A stretch of 64,000 nt of DNA from JADGRF01 sp035274465 (lineage in GTDB: Bacteria > Myxococcota_A > Polyangia > Polyangiales > JAFGIB01), in the NCBI GenBank assembly GCA_035274465.1, contig DATEOF010000400.1, forward strand, positions 4,738-68,737, given 5' to 3'. How positions within the stretch are numbered: the first letter of the stretch is position 1; every line of letters starts with the position of its first letter. Positions 53,895 to 62,526 of the stretch are shown here, in pieces. The translations under genes and the position numbers were made by a program. The notes beneath the pieces are model-generated. The model saw only the letters and a program-made list of their open reading frames with translations. It was not told where the DNA came from and did no database searches.

Positions 53895-54485
53895 TCAGTG
53901 TGCGTCGCCCTTCGATTCGAGGAACGACGTCCTCAGCAGGCCCACGACGAAGCGATCCAGCGCCACCCAGTCGGTGTATTCGTGGTCGCGCGACGTGTCG
54001 GTGCTCGCGCCCTCGGTCTTCGAGATGTGCTTCATCACCAGGCGTAGGAGCCAGTTGTACTGCGTGTAGAGCAGCGCGCCGGCAACGGCCTTGTGCTGCT
54101 GGGCGCGAAAGCCGGTGGCTTTGAAGAACTCTTCGATCGCGCGCTCTACCTCGGCGTGTGCTCGCTCGCGCTCGGCCGGCGTGTGGCTTGCGAGCTCGGC
54201 GCCCGCCTCGGTCATGCTCGTTGAGAGGAACACGTTGGGCAGCTTTTCGAGCGCATCCCGGTGCTCTCGCACGAAGCTGACCATCTCGCGTTCGTGCTTG
54301 CCGAAGTGGATGGACGCAGCCAGCACCACGGCAGCGTAGCCCTCCAGCTCGAGCTGCGGCGGGAGCTTCGCGACATCCATGCTTTCGGCTTGCCGATTGT
54401 GCGCGCGGAGGGTCGAGACGATGTGCTCGGCGATCCGGCGTGTCTGACCTTCGCGTGTGGCGTAGAGGACGAGGATCGGTTTCAT
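53895..54485 (-). CDS. hemG: HemG-type protoporphyrinogen oxidase / flavodoxin-like protein
   Basis: A 196-residue long-chain flavodoxin: FMN loop LYATREGQTRRIAEHIV, AAVVLAASIHFGKHEREMV, STSMTEAGAELASH, and a C-terminal region with LLYTQYNWLLRLVMKHISK, DTSRDHEYTDW typical of HemG. HemG oxidises protoporphyrinogen IX using quinone as acceptor. Some homologues are general flavodoxins, so haem synthesis is likely but not proven. Confidence 0.85.
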   Translation of the reverse strand: MKPILVLYATREGQTRRIAEHIVSTLRAHNRQAESMDVAKLPPQLELEGYAAVVLAASIHFGKHEREMVSFVREHRDALEKLPNVFLSTSMTEAGAELASHTPAERERAHAEVERAIEEFFKATGFRAQQHKAVAGALLYTQYNWLLRLVMKHISKTEGASTDTSRDHEYTDWVALDRFVVGLLRTSFLESKGDAH

Positions 54486-54645
54486 GCGGTGATGTCATCG
54501 CAAGGAGCGGGCCAGGCTGCGGACTCCGCGGCACCGCACACACGCACGGCGCGCCTCGCAAACGCGCGGGCCGACCGCAAAGCCTGCGCCCAAGGCGAAG
54601 CGCTTGCGCGGTTCTCCGGCCCGAACTGGTCCGGTCGTACGCGTG

Positions 54646-55242
54646 TCAGTCTCGACCGCGTCCCTCCACCGCAGAACCGACGGGGACTACGGGGGGTGCG
54701 GGGGGGAAGGTCGCGTCTTCGAACGGGCAGCCGCTGCAGCCGACGGCGTCAAACTTGTAGTGGGCAACGCTGTTGTAGTCGTGGAGGTTTTCACCGTCGG
54801 ACGATGTGACTCTGAGCAGGTAGCGATCGCCGTCTCGCAACTTCGTCGCGTCGAGGCCGTTCAGCCGGAGGTCGATCATTTTGAGCGAGCCCTCGTCGCG
54901 CAGGGAGATCGCGACCTCCATGCCGTCCGGCAACCTGCCATCGTAGATGTGCCTGATCAGGAAGGTCGTGTTGAAGGTGGCTTCGACCCGACGGTCGATG
55001 CAGCTGTCGTTGTGGCATACCTCGAGTCGCGCGTTCTCGTAGCGAGTGAAAGGCTGGACCGCATGCAGCTGCAAATGCAGACCCAGGCTGCAAGCCGCCG
55101 GGCAAGCGTGCGCAGTGGGTGCTGGCGCCCCGCTCCCCGCCAACGCGGACTCTTCCGAGCCTCCCGTCTGGTAGCAACCCGCCGCCAACAGCAGCAGGCT
55201 CACGAGAATCACGCCGACGGTACACCGCATCGCTGGCGCCAT
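54646..55242 (-). CDS. Hypothetical lipoprotein
   Basis: A 198-residue lipoprotein: TVGVILVSLLLLAAGCYQTG. The mature part has cysteine pairs (HACPAACSLGL, EVCHNDSCIDRR, VGCSGCPFED) and a beta-rich middle (GRLPDGMEVAISLRDEGSLK). ATG at 55242 or 55230 are both possible. Family not recognised. Confidence 0.65.
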   Translation of the reverse strand: MAPAMRCTVGVILVSLLLLAAGCYQTGGSEESALAGSGAPAPTAHACPAACSLGLHLQLHAVQPFTRYENARLEVCHNDSCIDRRVEATFNTTFLIRHIYDGRLPDGMEVAISLRDEGSLKMIDLRLNGLDATKLRDGDRYLLRVTSSDGENLHDYNSVAHYKFDAVGCSGCPFEDATFPPAPPVVPVGSAVEGRGRD

Positions 55243-55310
55243 GTGCAAGCGCCGTGCCGTCGTCAGGACAACTGAGCTCGCCCCAGTTGTGTCTGGTTGT
55301 GCCAAGTTGG

Positions 55311-56234
55311 TCAGTTCGCCGAAAATTGCGACTTGAGATCGCCGCTGGCGATCAGCGCGTCGACGACGAGCCCATCGTGGCCCGGCACGATGTGAAGCTT
55401 CGGCTGCGAGGCGTGGAGCTGATGCAGCGCAGCGAGCTGCCCAAACACGGCTGTGCGATCTTCGTGGAGGAACAGCGCGGTGATCATCCGCGCGCGCTCG
55501 CGCTGCAGCTCGATGTTGCGCATGTGCCAGGCCACGTCGCCGAGGAACAAGAACTCCGCACCGCTCGCGGTCTGCACGAACACCATCTGACTCCCCGGCG
55601 TGTGTCCGGGAGCCTTGATCAGCACGATCCCCGGCGCCACGGCCTTGTACGTGGCGTAGTCGATCGGCGCGAGCTGCTGCAGCACCTCCTTCGGAAACGA
55701 CGCAGGTGCGGACAGCTCGGGATGCGCGAGCTGCTCCTTCGTGAGCCGCAGGCTCGGCAGGAACTTCGCCAGCCGCGGGTGCACCATCAATCCGCCGATG
55801 TGATCCATGTGCTCGTGCGTCACGACGATCAGCGAGGCTGACGGCATCGCCCCCTGCATGCGCGCGTACGCCTGGGCATCGAACGCCGCGAGGTTGCCGG
55901 GCGCCATCGACTTTTCGAGGGCAGTATCGATGATTGCGCTGCCCTGCGGATACATGGCGCGATACGAGTAGACCGGCATCGGCGTCATGCTCCAGCCGTC
56001 ACCCGCGACGACCAAGCCGGCAGGGAACTCGAAGGCACCGACGCGTTCGACTTCGATCCTCGAGGGCTTCTCGCCGGCGACTTCACTCGCGAGGCGGCGG
56101 AGCGCCTCGATGTCCAGCGCGAAGTGTGCGTCGCTCGGCATCGAGCTCTCGACGAGCAGCCAGTAGTAGGCGATGCCCAGGACCACGACCAAGGCACCGA
56201 GACTGATGAGGAGGATTCGCTGCCAGCGCTTCAT
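55311..56234 (-). CDS. Membrane-anchored MBL-fold metallohydrolase
   Basis: A 307-residue metallo-beta-lactamase-fold hydrolase. N-terminal anchor ILLISLGALVVVLGIAYYWL; metal motif THEHMDHIGG (HxHxDH), then GHTPGSQMVF, FLGDVAWH and VPGHDG, completing the two-metal site. The active domain probably faces the periplasm. Substrate unknown (lactone-, thioester- and lipid-hydrolysing members exist). Confidence 0.88.
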   Translation of the reverse strand: MKRWQRILLISLGALVVVLGIAYYWLLVESSMPSDAHFALDIEALRRLASEVAGEKPSRIEVERVGAFEFPAGLVVAGDGWSMTPMPVYSYRAMYPQGSAIIDTALEKSMAPGNLAAFDAQAYARMQGAMPSASLIVVTHEHMDHIGGLMVHPRLAKFLPSLRLTKEQLAHPELSAPASFPKEVLQQLAPIDYATYKAVAPGIVLIKAPGHTPGSQMVFVQTASGAEFLFLGDVAWHMRNIELQRERARMITALFLHEDRTAVFGQLAALHQLHASQPKLHIVPGHDGLVVDALIASGDLKSQFSAN

Positions 56235-56285
56235 GCGGCGCAGTGTACGCGGCGTCGAGTCCGGAGTAACTGGGCCGTGCGAGCT

Positions 56286-57002
56286 CTACGCCTTCTTCCG
56301 AGCCTTGCCCGCCGCTCGCCTCGGATGCAGCGTCTCGCCGCGCGCCAGCATCTCGACGAACGTGGCCAACCGCTTGGCCCTGGTGTCTGCGCGCTTCGCG
56401 TGATGCAGCCGCCACAGGATCGCGTAGCGGTTGGCCGAGTCGAGCTCCTCGAACGATTTGCGGGCGCGCGCGTTCTTCCCCAGCGCAGCGGCGAGGTCGG
56501 GCGGGACCGTGGCAGTGCGCGGTGAGTCGTACGCCTGCTCCCAGCGACCATCCTGCTTGGCGCGCTCGACCTCGGCGAGCCCCGGTGGCCGCATGGCTCC
56601 ACTCTCGATCAGCGCCAGCGCGCGCTCGCGATTGATCTTCGACCACACACTGCGCGCTCGGCGAGGCGTCAATTTCAAGAGCCAGGCTGCAGCGTCGAGG
56701 CTGCGACCCTGACCGTCGATCCAACCCCAACACAGCGCCCCCTCGACCGCCTGCGCAGCCGTGATCGACGGGCGACCCGAGCCGCGCTTGGCCAGCTTGG
56801 CCCACACGCCCGGCGCAGTGGCGTGATGTTGCTCGAGCCAGCGAAGCCACGCCCGCAAATCGACGAACTCGAGAACCTGCAGCTCGCTGGCAGCCCGAGT
56901 GATCGGCCGCGCCCGTGCGGCATCAGTCACTTTCACGGGGGACTTGCGGCGCGGTGACTTCGCTGTCTTGGGGGCAGTCTTCCGGGGCGCTGCTTTTTTC
57001 AT
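56286..57002 (-). CDS. YdeI/OmpD-associated family protein
   Basis: A 238-residue protein with Lys/Arg/Pro-rich tails at both ends (MKKAAPRKTAPKTAKSPRRK and PRRAAGKARKKA). The core matches the YdeI family: FVDLRAWLRWLEQHHATAPG, VEGALCWGWIDGQGRSLD, KLTPRRARSVWSKINRERAL, SFEELDSANRYAILWRLHHA. The family is linked with resistance to cationic peptides. The basic tails could bind DNA or RNA. It ends the merR-folE-LON run, after an apparent insertion. Confidence 0.85.
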   Translation of the reverse strand: MKKAAPRKTAPKTAKSPRRKSPVKVTDAARARPITRAASELQVLEFVDLRAWLRWLEQHHATAPGVWAKLAKRGSGRPSITAAQAVEGALCWGWIDGQGRSLDAAAWLLKLTPRRARSVWSKINRERALALIESGAMRPPGLAEVERAKQDGRWEQAYDSPRTATVPPDLAAALGKNARARKSFEELDSANRYAILWRLHHAKRADTRAKRLATFVEMLARGETLHPRRAAGKARKKA

Positions 57003-57069
57003 TCGAACCTGCCATCACCGCAGCGGAAACGCGCGCCCAGATGTCCACGAGTACGGGCGCGAATCTGCT

Positions 57070-57154
57070 GCTAGTGAAGGGTAGGCGAGCCGCTGCCGGA
57101 GTTCGAGCACAACGCATGTGCAGCTGGGCCAGCCGCGCGCCCACGTCGAGCGTC
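57070..57154 (-). pseudogene. Duplicated 3' end of the LON-domain gene
   Basis: About 85 bases match 58987-59093, the 3' end of the LON-domain gene, with a 21-base deletion, a 1-base deletion and about ten substitutions. Both begin at the GCTAG that holds the stop codon. Translated, it gives DVGARLAQLHM, as in the parent (DVGARLRTLTTHLAQLHM). With the parent copy it brackets the two genes at 57175-58973. Confidence 0.75.
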
Positions 57155-57174
57155 AGTAACCCGGGCCCCGCGCG

Positions 57175-58446
57175 CTAGTGAGCCAACCTACAGCCGAAGC
57201 TCTCTGTGATCTCCGACTCCGGCTCGGGTTGGGGCGCAGGCTCCCAGGCCAGCGCTTCCAGCGACAGCTCGGTCGGTGGATCGCTGCTGAAGGCTGCGAC
57301 GATCAGATCTCGGTCGAGCAGGGCAGTGCGGGTCGGGTCGGCGGCGAGGCCGTGCACGGCATCCTCCGCGCGCTCGGCGCTCACGAAGCGTAGTCGCCAA
57401 AACACGGCGACCTCACGCGAGCCGTAGCGGAAGACGCTCAGGCTATCGCCGCTCACTCCAGCGTCGAACTGGTAGTTGCCGGGATCCACGTCTGATCGCC
57501 AGCGTTCGAGCGCAATCGCAGCCAGCCATGCGCCGACGTGTTCGGTTCCCACGTGCTCGAACGGATCCATGAGGACCGGCTGGGCGACATCCAAGAGCGA
57601 TTCGTTCCAACCGGCCTTCGGATCGCGCGCGCCGTACCCCGCGGCGACCTCGCGCGTCGACCCCGGGACGTTGCGCAGTGCAACTCGCACATCCGAGAGG
57701 CCACCCCGCGCGTACGCGTCCGCCAGGTATTTGCCTCCGAAGCTGTAGGAGAAATGGGCGTAGGCGCGCGCGAGGATCGACCGTTCCTGCGTCGCGCCTA
57801 GCCAAGCATCTCGCCGGAAATCTGCGAAAGTTCCCGGCCAATCGACCTCTTCCGGGTCGACTCCAAAGCCGAGCACGGTCGCAAGGTCCTGAAAGAGCGT
57901 GGCCTCACCTTCCGTCATCGCCGCCGCGGCCAGCTGCGCATCGACGCTGTCATCTGCGGGAGGATAGAAACCGTCTCTGTGCTCGTGATGCTGCGCGGCG
58001 TGAACCAGCTCGTGCGCGAGCAAGATCACCGCCCACTCGTCGTCGACGGGCCTGCCTCGATCGAGCACTGTCACACGCCGCGACTCGGGATCGTAGAACG
58101 CGGCCACGTCGCCCCAGCGTGTTCGAACCAACGCTTCGGGTTCGATCTCCTTGGGCATCAACGACAGCAGCGCGGCACCTCGATAGAAGTCGAGTGTGTC
58201 TTCGCTGTACGGATCTTCCTCCAGATCGTCCACTGCATCATCGACGAACCTGTCTGCATCGACGACACGCACGCGCGGCGTGACCGGCGGGCGATCACGC
58301 AGGCACGCGACGACCTCCGCCACCGCTTCGTGACAGCTCGACTGCCGGATGTCGCAAGTCGCAAGCGTTGGACACGCGTCGGAGCAAGCGCCGAGGCAGC
58401 AGAGCGCAGCGAACACATGGCAGCAGGCGCGAGCGGCGTTCACCAT
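57175..58446 (-). CDS. HExxH zinc metallopeptidase-like lipoprotein
   Basis: A 423-residue protein: signal CCHVFAALCCLGACSDAC, a Cys-rich N-terminus, then LLAHELVHAAQHHEHR with HELVH at 145-149 and MTEGEATLFQDL (E179/E181) as probable third ligand, the gluzincin arrangement. Peptidase activity is inferred; family not named. ATG at 58446 overlaps the barrel gene's 3' end by 7 bases. Part of the module bracketed by the LON-end duplication. Confidence 0.75.
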   Translation of the reverse strand: MVNAARACCHVFAALCCLGACSDACPTLATCDIRQSSCHEAVAEVVACLRDRPPVTPRVRVVDADRFVDDAVDDLEEDPYSEDTLDFYRGAALLSLMPKEIEPEALVRTRWGDVAAFYDPESRRVTVLDRGRPVDDEWAVILLAHELVHAAQHHEHRDGFYPPADDSVDAQLAAAAMTEGEATLFQDLATVLGFGVDPEEVDWPGTFADFRRDAWLGATQERSILARAYAHFSYSFGGKYLADAYARGGLSDVRVALRNVPGSTREVAAGYGARDPKAGWNESLLDVAQPVLMDPFEHVGTEHVGAWLAAIALERWRSDVDPGNYQFDAGVSGDSLSVFRYGSREVAVFWRLRFVSAERAEDAVHGLAADPTRTALLDRDLIVAAFSSDPPTELSLEALAWEPAPQPEPESEITESFGCRLAH

Positions 58447-58973
58447 AGCTTGAATCCCACGTCGACCAGCTTCACGGCGACATCCCAGCGCGAATTCGGT
58501 GGGCGCAACGTCGGCTCCCAGACGTACATCGCACCGAGCCCCGTGCGCACGTACACGCCGATCAGTGACATGAACTCGTAGCCTGCCAGGAGCTGCCCGC
58601 CCCAGTTCATGCTGTCCGCGACGGGCCTGCCGTGTAGCGAGATCGTCAGCCACTCCAGCGTCCCGACGAGCGCCTCGAGGAACACGCGGTGTTGCGGACC
58701 CCACGAGCCCATCAATCCGAATGCCGTCGTGGGCTTCACCGGACTGGACTCGACCGTGGCTCCGATCGCAGCGTGTGCGCCCACGCGAAACAGCGAATCC
58801 GGCAGCTGGAGGTAGTAGTCGACGCGCACGCCGAGCAAGGCAGCACCGGTCGGCGCCGACACTCCGATCGCCAGACCCGAGGTTTCGCTGATCGGCGTGC
58901 GTTGGGCGGCTGCGCTCGATGTCAGAAGCCAGCTACTCAGGAATACGGCAATCCAGGTCGGCTGAGTCCGCAT
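58440..58973 (-). CDS. Outer-membrane beta-barrel-like protein
   Basis: A 177-residue exported protein: signal IAVFLSSWLLTSSAAAQ, then alternating strands (LAIGVSAPTGAALLGVRVDY, GGQLLAGYEFMSLIGVYVRT, GLGAMYVWEP) ending WDVAVKLVDVGFKLW, with a terminal aromatic as in outer-membrane barrels. Coupled to the metallopeptidase lipoprotein. The open frame extends far upstream through the LON-domain gene, but only this part is coding. Confidence 0.75.
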   Translation of the reverse strand: MRTQPTWIAVFLSSWLLTSSAAAQRTPISETSGLAIGVSAPTGAALLGVRVDYYLQLPDSLFRVGAHAAIGATVESSPVKPTTAFGLMGSWGPQHRVFLEALVGTLEWLTISLHGRPVADSMNWGGQLLAGYEFMSLIGVYVRTGLGAMYVWEPTLRPPNSRWDVAVKLVDVGFKLW

Positions 58974-58987
58974 TCTGCCGTGCACCG

Positions 58988-59659
58988 CTAGTGCAGCGTG
59001 GGGGAGCCGCTGCCCGAGTTCGAGCACAACGCCATGTGCAGCTGGGCCAGGTGCGTGGTCAGCGTGCGCAGCCGAGCGCCCACGTCGAGCGTCTCCAGCA
59101 AGTCCTGCCGCGCCTGCGGATCCAGCACGAACTGGTCGGCGATCCGATCGCTCAGCAATCCTGGTCCGTCGTCCTGCGTCGTCTGCAGCGCGAAGCCGGG
59201 GAGGGCGCGCTTCACGATGGTGGAGATGTTGTTGGCCAGCGCGAGCACGGCCGCCAGCTCGTCCTGGTTCACCGAGTCGGTCGCGCGTTCGCGCAACAGC
59301 GTGGCCGTCGCTTGCCGGTAGCTCTGCGCTTGCGGCAGCTGCTCTTCCAGGCGCACGCGCGCAAACGCTCGCAACACCAGGTCGTAGGTGCCGTCGGCGT
59401 TCAGGCGGTGTTCCTCGATCGAGCCCACGCCGGCCACTTCGTAGATTGCCGGGCTGCCGCTGTACTCCGGCTCCCAGCCCGGACGCAGCTGCGTCACCGC
59501 CATCAGCTTGGACTCCCCGGCCAGACAATCGCGCATCATGTCGCGGTAGCGGGGCTCGAAGATGTGTAGCGGCAGCATCGTGCCCGGAAACATCACCAGC
59601 TTCGGCAACGGAAACACCGGGACCTGAAAGCGTGATTGTGGCATCGACGAAGCACTCAT
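58988..59659 (-). CDS. LON peptidase substrate-binding domain protein
   Basis: A 223-residue protein consisting only of the N-terminal Lon domain: VPVFPLPKLVMFPGTMLPLH, IFEPRYRDMMRDCLAG, AVTQLRPGWEPEY and GVGSIEEHRLNADGTYDLVL. No AAA+ or protease domain. The role of such free-standing domains is uncertain. Its ATG overlaps the folE stop (ATGA). Its 3' end is duplicated at 57070-57154. Confidence 0.9.
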   Translation of the reverse strand: MSASSMPQSRFQVPVFPLPKLVMFPGTMLPLHIFEPRYRDMMRDCLAGESKLMAVTQLRPGWEPEYSGSPAIYEVAGVGSIEEHRLNADGTYDLVLRAFARVRLEEQLPQAQSYRQATATLLRERATDSVNQDELAAVLALANNISTIVKRALPGFALQTTQDDGPGLLSDRIADQFVLDPQARQDLLETLDVGARLRTLTTHLAQLHMALCSNSGSGSPTLH

Positions 59660-60270
59660 CGGCTCTGCTCCATGCGCACCCCCGCGAGCTCCAAAAACTC
59701 ACGCCGCAGGTTCGCATCGCCCTGCATGGTGCCCGCAGCAGCGAAGCTCACCACGCGCGCATGCGCTTGCCGCTCTCCGCGGCAGGTCAGACAGCCCGGC
59801 GCGAGATCCGCGACGCAGCCGGCAGCCGCAGCGCCCAGGTGCTCGACCAGCGCGCCAGCCACCTGCTCGCACAGCGTCTCTTGCAACACCAAGCGCTGCG
59901 CGTAGCAGCGCGCGAGCTTCGCGATCGAACCAAACCCCGCGAGCTTGCCCGCCGGCACGTATCCCAAATGCAGCTGCCCACTCGACGGCAGCAGGTGATG
60001 CGGGCACATGCACGTCACGTCGATGCCGCGCACCACCACCAGATCCTTGCTGCTGGACGACATGCAGTCGGCGAAGATCTGCGCGGGATCCTCGCGGTAC
60101 CCTGCCAGGAGCTCCCCGTGAAACGCCGCCGCGACCAGCTTGCCGGTCTCCGCCAGCAAGGGGTCCTTCTCCGGCGCGTGTCCCAGCGCACGCAAGAACG
60201 CTTCGATCGCGCGCGCCGCCGCGGCCAAATCTACGTCGACGGTGGGGTTCGGGTGTCTCAGTTCTTCCAC
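59656..60270 (-). CDS. folE: GTP cyclohydrolase I
   Basis: A 204-residue type IA enzyme forming 7,8-dihydroneopterin triphosphate for folate or pterin synthesis. Zinc site MCPHHLLPSSGQLHLGYVP (Cys and His ligands) and CLTCRGERQAHARV (Cys ligand), with KLARCYAQRLVLQETLCEQV between. Start GTG at 60270, overlapping the MerR gene by 13 bases. Coupled downstream to the LON-domain gene. Control by the adjacent MerR protein is likely. Confidence 0.9.
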   Translation of the reverse strand: MEELRHPNPTVDVDLAAAARAIEAFLRALGHAPEKDPLLAETGKLVAAAFHGELLAGYREDPAQIFADCMSSSSKDLVVVRGIDVTCMCPHHLLPSSGQLHLGYVPAGKLAGFGSIAKLARCYAQRLVLQETLCEQVAGALVEHLGAAAAGCVADLAPGCLTCRGERQAHARVVSFAAAGTMQGDANLRREFLELAGVRMEQSR

Positions 60271-60794
60271 AACAGCTGCGTGGCGCGCGACGAATCGGGC
60301 TGATTCGTGACATCGCACTCCGCGCAGCGTGCAGGGAACTGGGGCTCGTGACAATCCCGGCAGTGCTGAATCGTCTGCACCGTGCTGACCAGCTCGTCGC
60401 GCACGCGTGACAGTGTATCGATGCGCTCCTGCAGCTCGCGGATCCTTCGGCACAACGTCTCGGTCATCTGACCCGCCGCCGCTTGCGCCGAGCCGCAGCG
60501 GTTCTTCATGCCGATCAGAGTCTTGATATCTTGCAGCGACAGGCCGGACTCGCGCAGGTCGCTGATGATCTGGAGCTTGCGCAGCTCACTCGGGGCGAAT
60601 TTGCGATGGCTACCGCCGTGGCGCGCCATCGAGCAAATCAGCCCCTCGGCCTCGTAGAAGCGGACCGTGCGCAGCGTGGTGTTGCTGAGTCGGGCCATGT
60701 CGCCCGTACTCAGACAATCGCTCTCATCTGGTCGCGAGCCCTGCTCCGTGGCCGCGCAGGGCGCTGGAGGTAGCTTTTTGGCCCGTTCGTTCAC
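60258..60794 (-). CDS. MerR family transcriptional regulator
   Basis: A 178-residue MerR regulator. The winged helix reads STGDMARLSNTTLRTVRFYE, AEGLICSMARHGGSHRKF; a coiled-coil dimer helix follows (TLCRRIRELQERIDTLSRVR). The C-terminus has a cysteine cluster HCRDCHEPQFPARCAECD, suited to metal binding. GTG at 60794 chosen because the alternative ATG at 60836 lies inside a palindrome. First gene of the merR-folE-LON operon. Confidence 0.85.
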   Translation of the reverse strand: MNERAKKLPPAPCAATEQGSRPDESDCLSTGDMARLSNTTLRTVRFYEAEGLICSMARHGGSHRKFAPSELRKLQIISDLRESGLSLQDIKTLIGMKNRCGSAQAAAGQMTETLCRRIRELQERIDTLSRVRDELVSTVQTIQHCRDCHEPQFPARCAECDVTNQPDSSRATQLLWKN

Positions 60795-60827
60795 GCTTCT
60801 ACCCAAATCATCACAAACAAAAACATA

Positions 60828-60857
60828 GGGAATCATGTTTCCCAGCGTCAAGCTGGG
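60828..60857. promoter_or_regulatory. Two abutting dyads upstream of merR-folE
   Basis: GGGAA-TCATGT-TTCCC (60828-60843) and CCCAGC-GTCAA-GCTGGG (60841-60857) are perfect inverted repeats sharing CCC. The stretch between them and the merR start is AT-rich for this genome (CCCAAATCATCACAAAC), as expected for a promoter. The first dyad is a candidate MerR operator. Confidence 0.55.
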
Positions 60858-61006
60858 CAACCCGCCACGCCCAGCGCCGAATACCCAGACAACCCCCGTA
60901 TCTCAGGCTTTTCACGAGCATCCGCGCAGTTGCGGCCGCTTCGTGGGCCGGACTATTGTCGTCATCCTCAGAAGCGGGCTGGCACGAGCCGAAGGCGCGA
61001 CCCCCC

Positions 61007-61369
61007 ATGACTTCCATAAAACCGCCCACTGGGCCTATTACCACAGTCCCCCACACCACTGGAGCCCTGGGGGGACCTGGCAGTATCGAAAATCCGTCAG
61101 CCGGGTCGAGCTCGCCCGCAAAGGCCACGGCCGACCCTCAGGTTGGGTCGGTCGGCACCGGCCAGCCTGTCGGGCTGGTGGACCTGGCTCGCGCCGTCGA
61201 GACCGGCCAGATGAGCATGAGCCAGGCGGTGGAACGGCTGGTCGAGCAAACGCTGGGCAGCTTGCCGGGGCCGCTGACCGAGCTGGAGCGCTCGGAGCTG
61301 TCGCAGCTGCTCCGGTCGGCGGTGACGAACGATCCTACGCTGGGGGCCCTGCAGGACGAACCGGGGTGA
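61007..61369 (+). CDS. Small hypothetical protein
   Basis: A 120-residue product: a Pro/Gly/Thr/Ser-rich first half (MTSIKPPTGPITTVPHTTGA), then a helical domain VDLARAVETGQMSMSQAVER, LTELERSELSQLLRSAVTND. The latter half resembles short conserved helical proteins seen near myxobacterial signalling or flagella-like genes, but I do not recognise the family. Its stop overlaps the next gene's GTG (GTGA). Confidence 0.6.
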   Translation: MTSIKPPTGPITTVPHTTGALGGPGSIENPSAGSSSPAKATADPQVGSVGTGQPVGLVDLARAVETGQMSMSQAVERLVEQTLGSLPGPLTELERSELSQLLRSAVTNDPTLGALQDEPG

Positions 61370-62526
61370 ACACCGTTCGCGATCACGCGCTGTGGATGTC
61401 GCTCATCGCGCTGCTGATCGCGTGCGGGCCCGAGGCACCGCCTCCCAGGCAAAAGCTGGCGAGTGAACGGCTCGGCCCGGAGCAGGACGAGAAGCCGCCG
61501 AGCTGGGCGATCGAAGCCGGCAAGTCGCTGGCCAAGGGCATGCAGCTCGGAGCGGCAGGCCGCGTGCAGCCGGCGACGGCCGTGGATCGCGCGTACGACG
61601 CCAGCGAGACGGTGCCGATCCGGCGCGTGGTCTACCGCTTCGCGATCGACGTGCCCGCGGCGATGCGCGAGGCGCACCCACCGCTCCTGCCCACCTCGAG
61701 CGAGCTGCACATCGACGTGGCCGAGGAGCGATTGCGCGCGCGCTTCGTCGGCACCTGGCCGGTGGACGAGGGCAGCGAGGTGCGGCTGCGCGCGGACATG
61801 CCGGGCGTATATCTCTTCGACGCCAACGGCGGCCGGCCCTTGCCGCGCAATCACCTGGCGAGCTGGTTTCTCGGCGACGAGGTCGCGCAGTTCCGGCGCA
61901 GCCCGCTGATCATCCGCCGCGACCCCGGCCCGAGCGCGGAAGGCCCCGCCGAGCTGGTGTGCGCGCTGCTCGCGGAGTGGACCGGCGCGCCGCGCGAAGA
62001 GACCATGCGCCAGTGTTCGGGCGGCGCGCTGCCGCTCGGCTTCCGCTTCGGCATCTGGATCGCCGACCTGACCGCGATCGTCCCGATGAGCGTCCCGCGC
62101 TCGCAGCTGCGGGCGGATGCCGTCGGCCTGCCGCGCGGCGCGCTCAACGCCACGCGCGTTCGACCGCTGCGCGATCCGCGCGAGCTCGCCAAGATCGCGC
62201 CGCTGCAGCACGCCAAGTACCCCGATCTGCCGCCGATCGAGGGCGCGCCCGGCAGCGCCACGCTGCACGTGGTGAACCACGGCTCGACGCGCATGCTGAT
62301 CGTCGTGTCGGGTGTGCCGGTGGGCTGGCTGCAGCCAGAAGCGGCAGGCGACTTCAGCGGCTTCAACCCCGGCCACTACCGGATCGGCTGGTTGCGCCCG
62401 TACGCGCAGTACGCGCTGCTACCCACGCCGTTCGCGATCCCGGGCGAGCTCTCGCTCGGCATGAGCCCGGCCGAACCTCAGCTGGATTCGCCGCGATCGA
62501 GCGACTCGCCCGAAGCCACGCGGTAG
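61366..62526 (+). CDS. Hypothetical lipoprotein, 386 residues
   Basis: GTG start at 61366, coupled to the preceding gene. Signal ALWMSLIALLIACGPEA with a lipobox. The mature part is beta-rich without recognised domain: RRVVYRFAIDVPAAMREAHP, RLRADMPGVYLFDANGGRPL, GFRFGIWIADLTAIVPMSVP, GHYRIGWLRPYAQYALLPTP. Its 3' end overlaps the convergent gene at 62478 by 49 bases. Confidence 0.7.
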   Translation: MNTVRDHALWMSLIALLIACGPEAPPPRQKLASERLGPEQDEKPPSWAIEAGKSLAKGMQLGAAGRVQPATAVDRAYDASETVPIRRVVYRFAIDVPAAMREAHPPLLPTSSELHIDVAEERLRARFVGTWPVDEGSEVRLRADMPGVYLFDANGGRPLPRNHLASWFLGDEVAQFRRSPLIIRRDPGPSAEGPAELVCALLAEWTGAPREETMRQCSGGALPLGFRFGIWIADLTAIVPMSVPRSQLRADAVGLPRGALNATRVRPLRDPRELAKIAPLQHAKYPDLPPIEGAPGSATLHVVNHGSTRMLIVVSGVPVGWLQPEAAGDFSGFNPGHYRIGWLRPYAQYALLPTPFAIPGELSLGMSPAEPQLDSPRSSDSPEATR

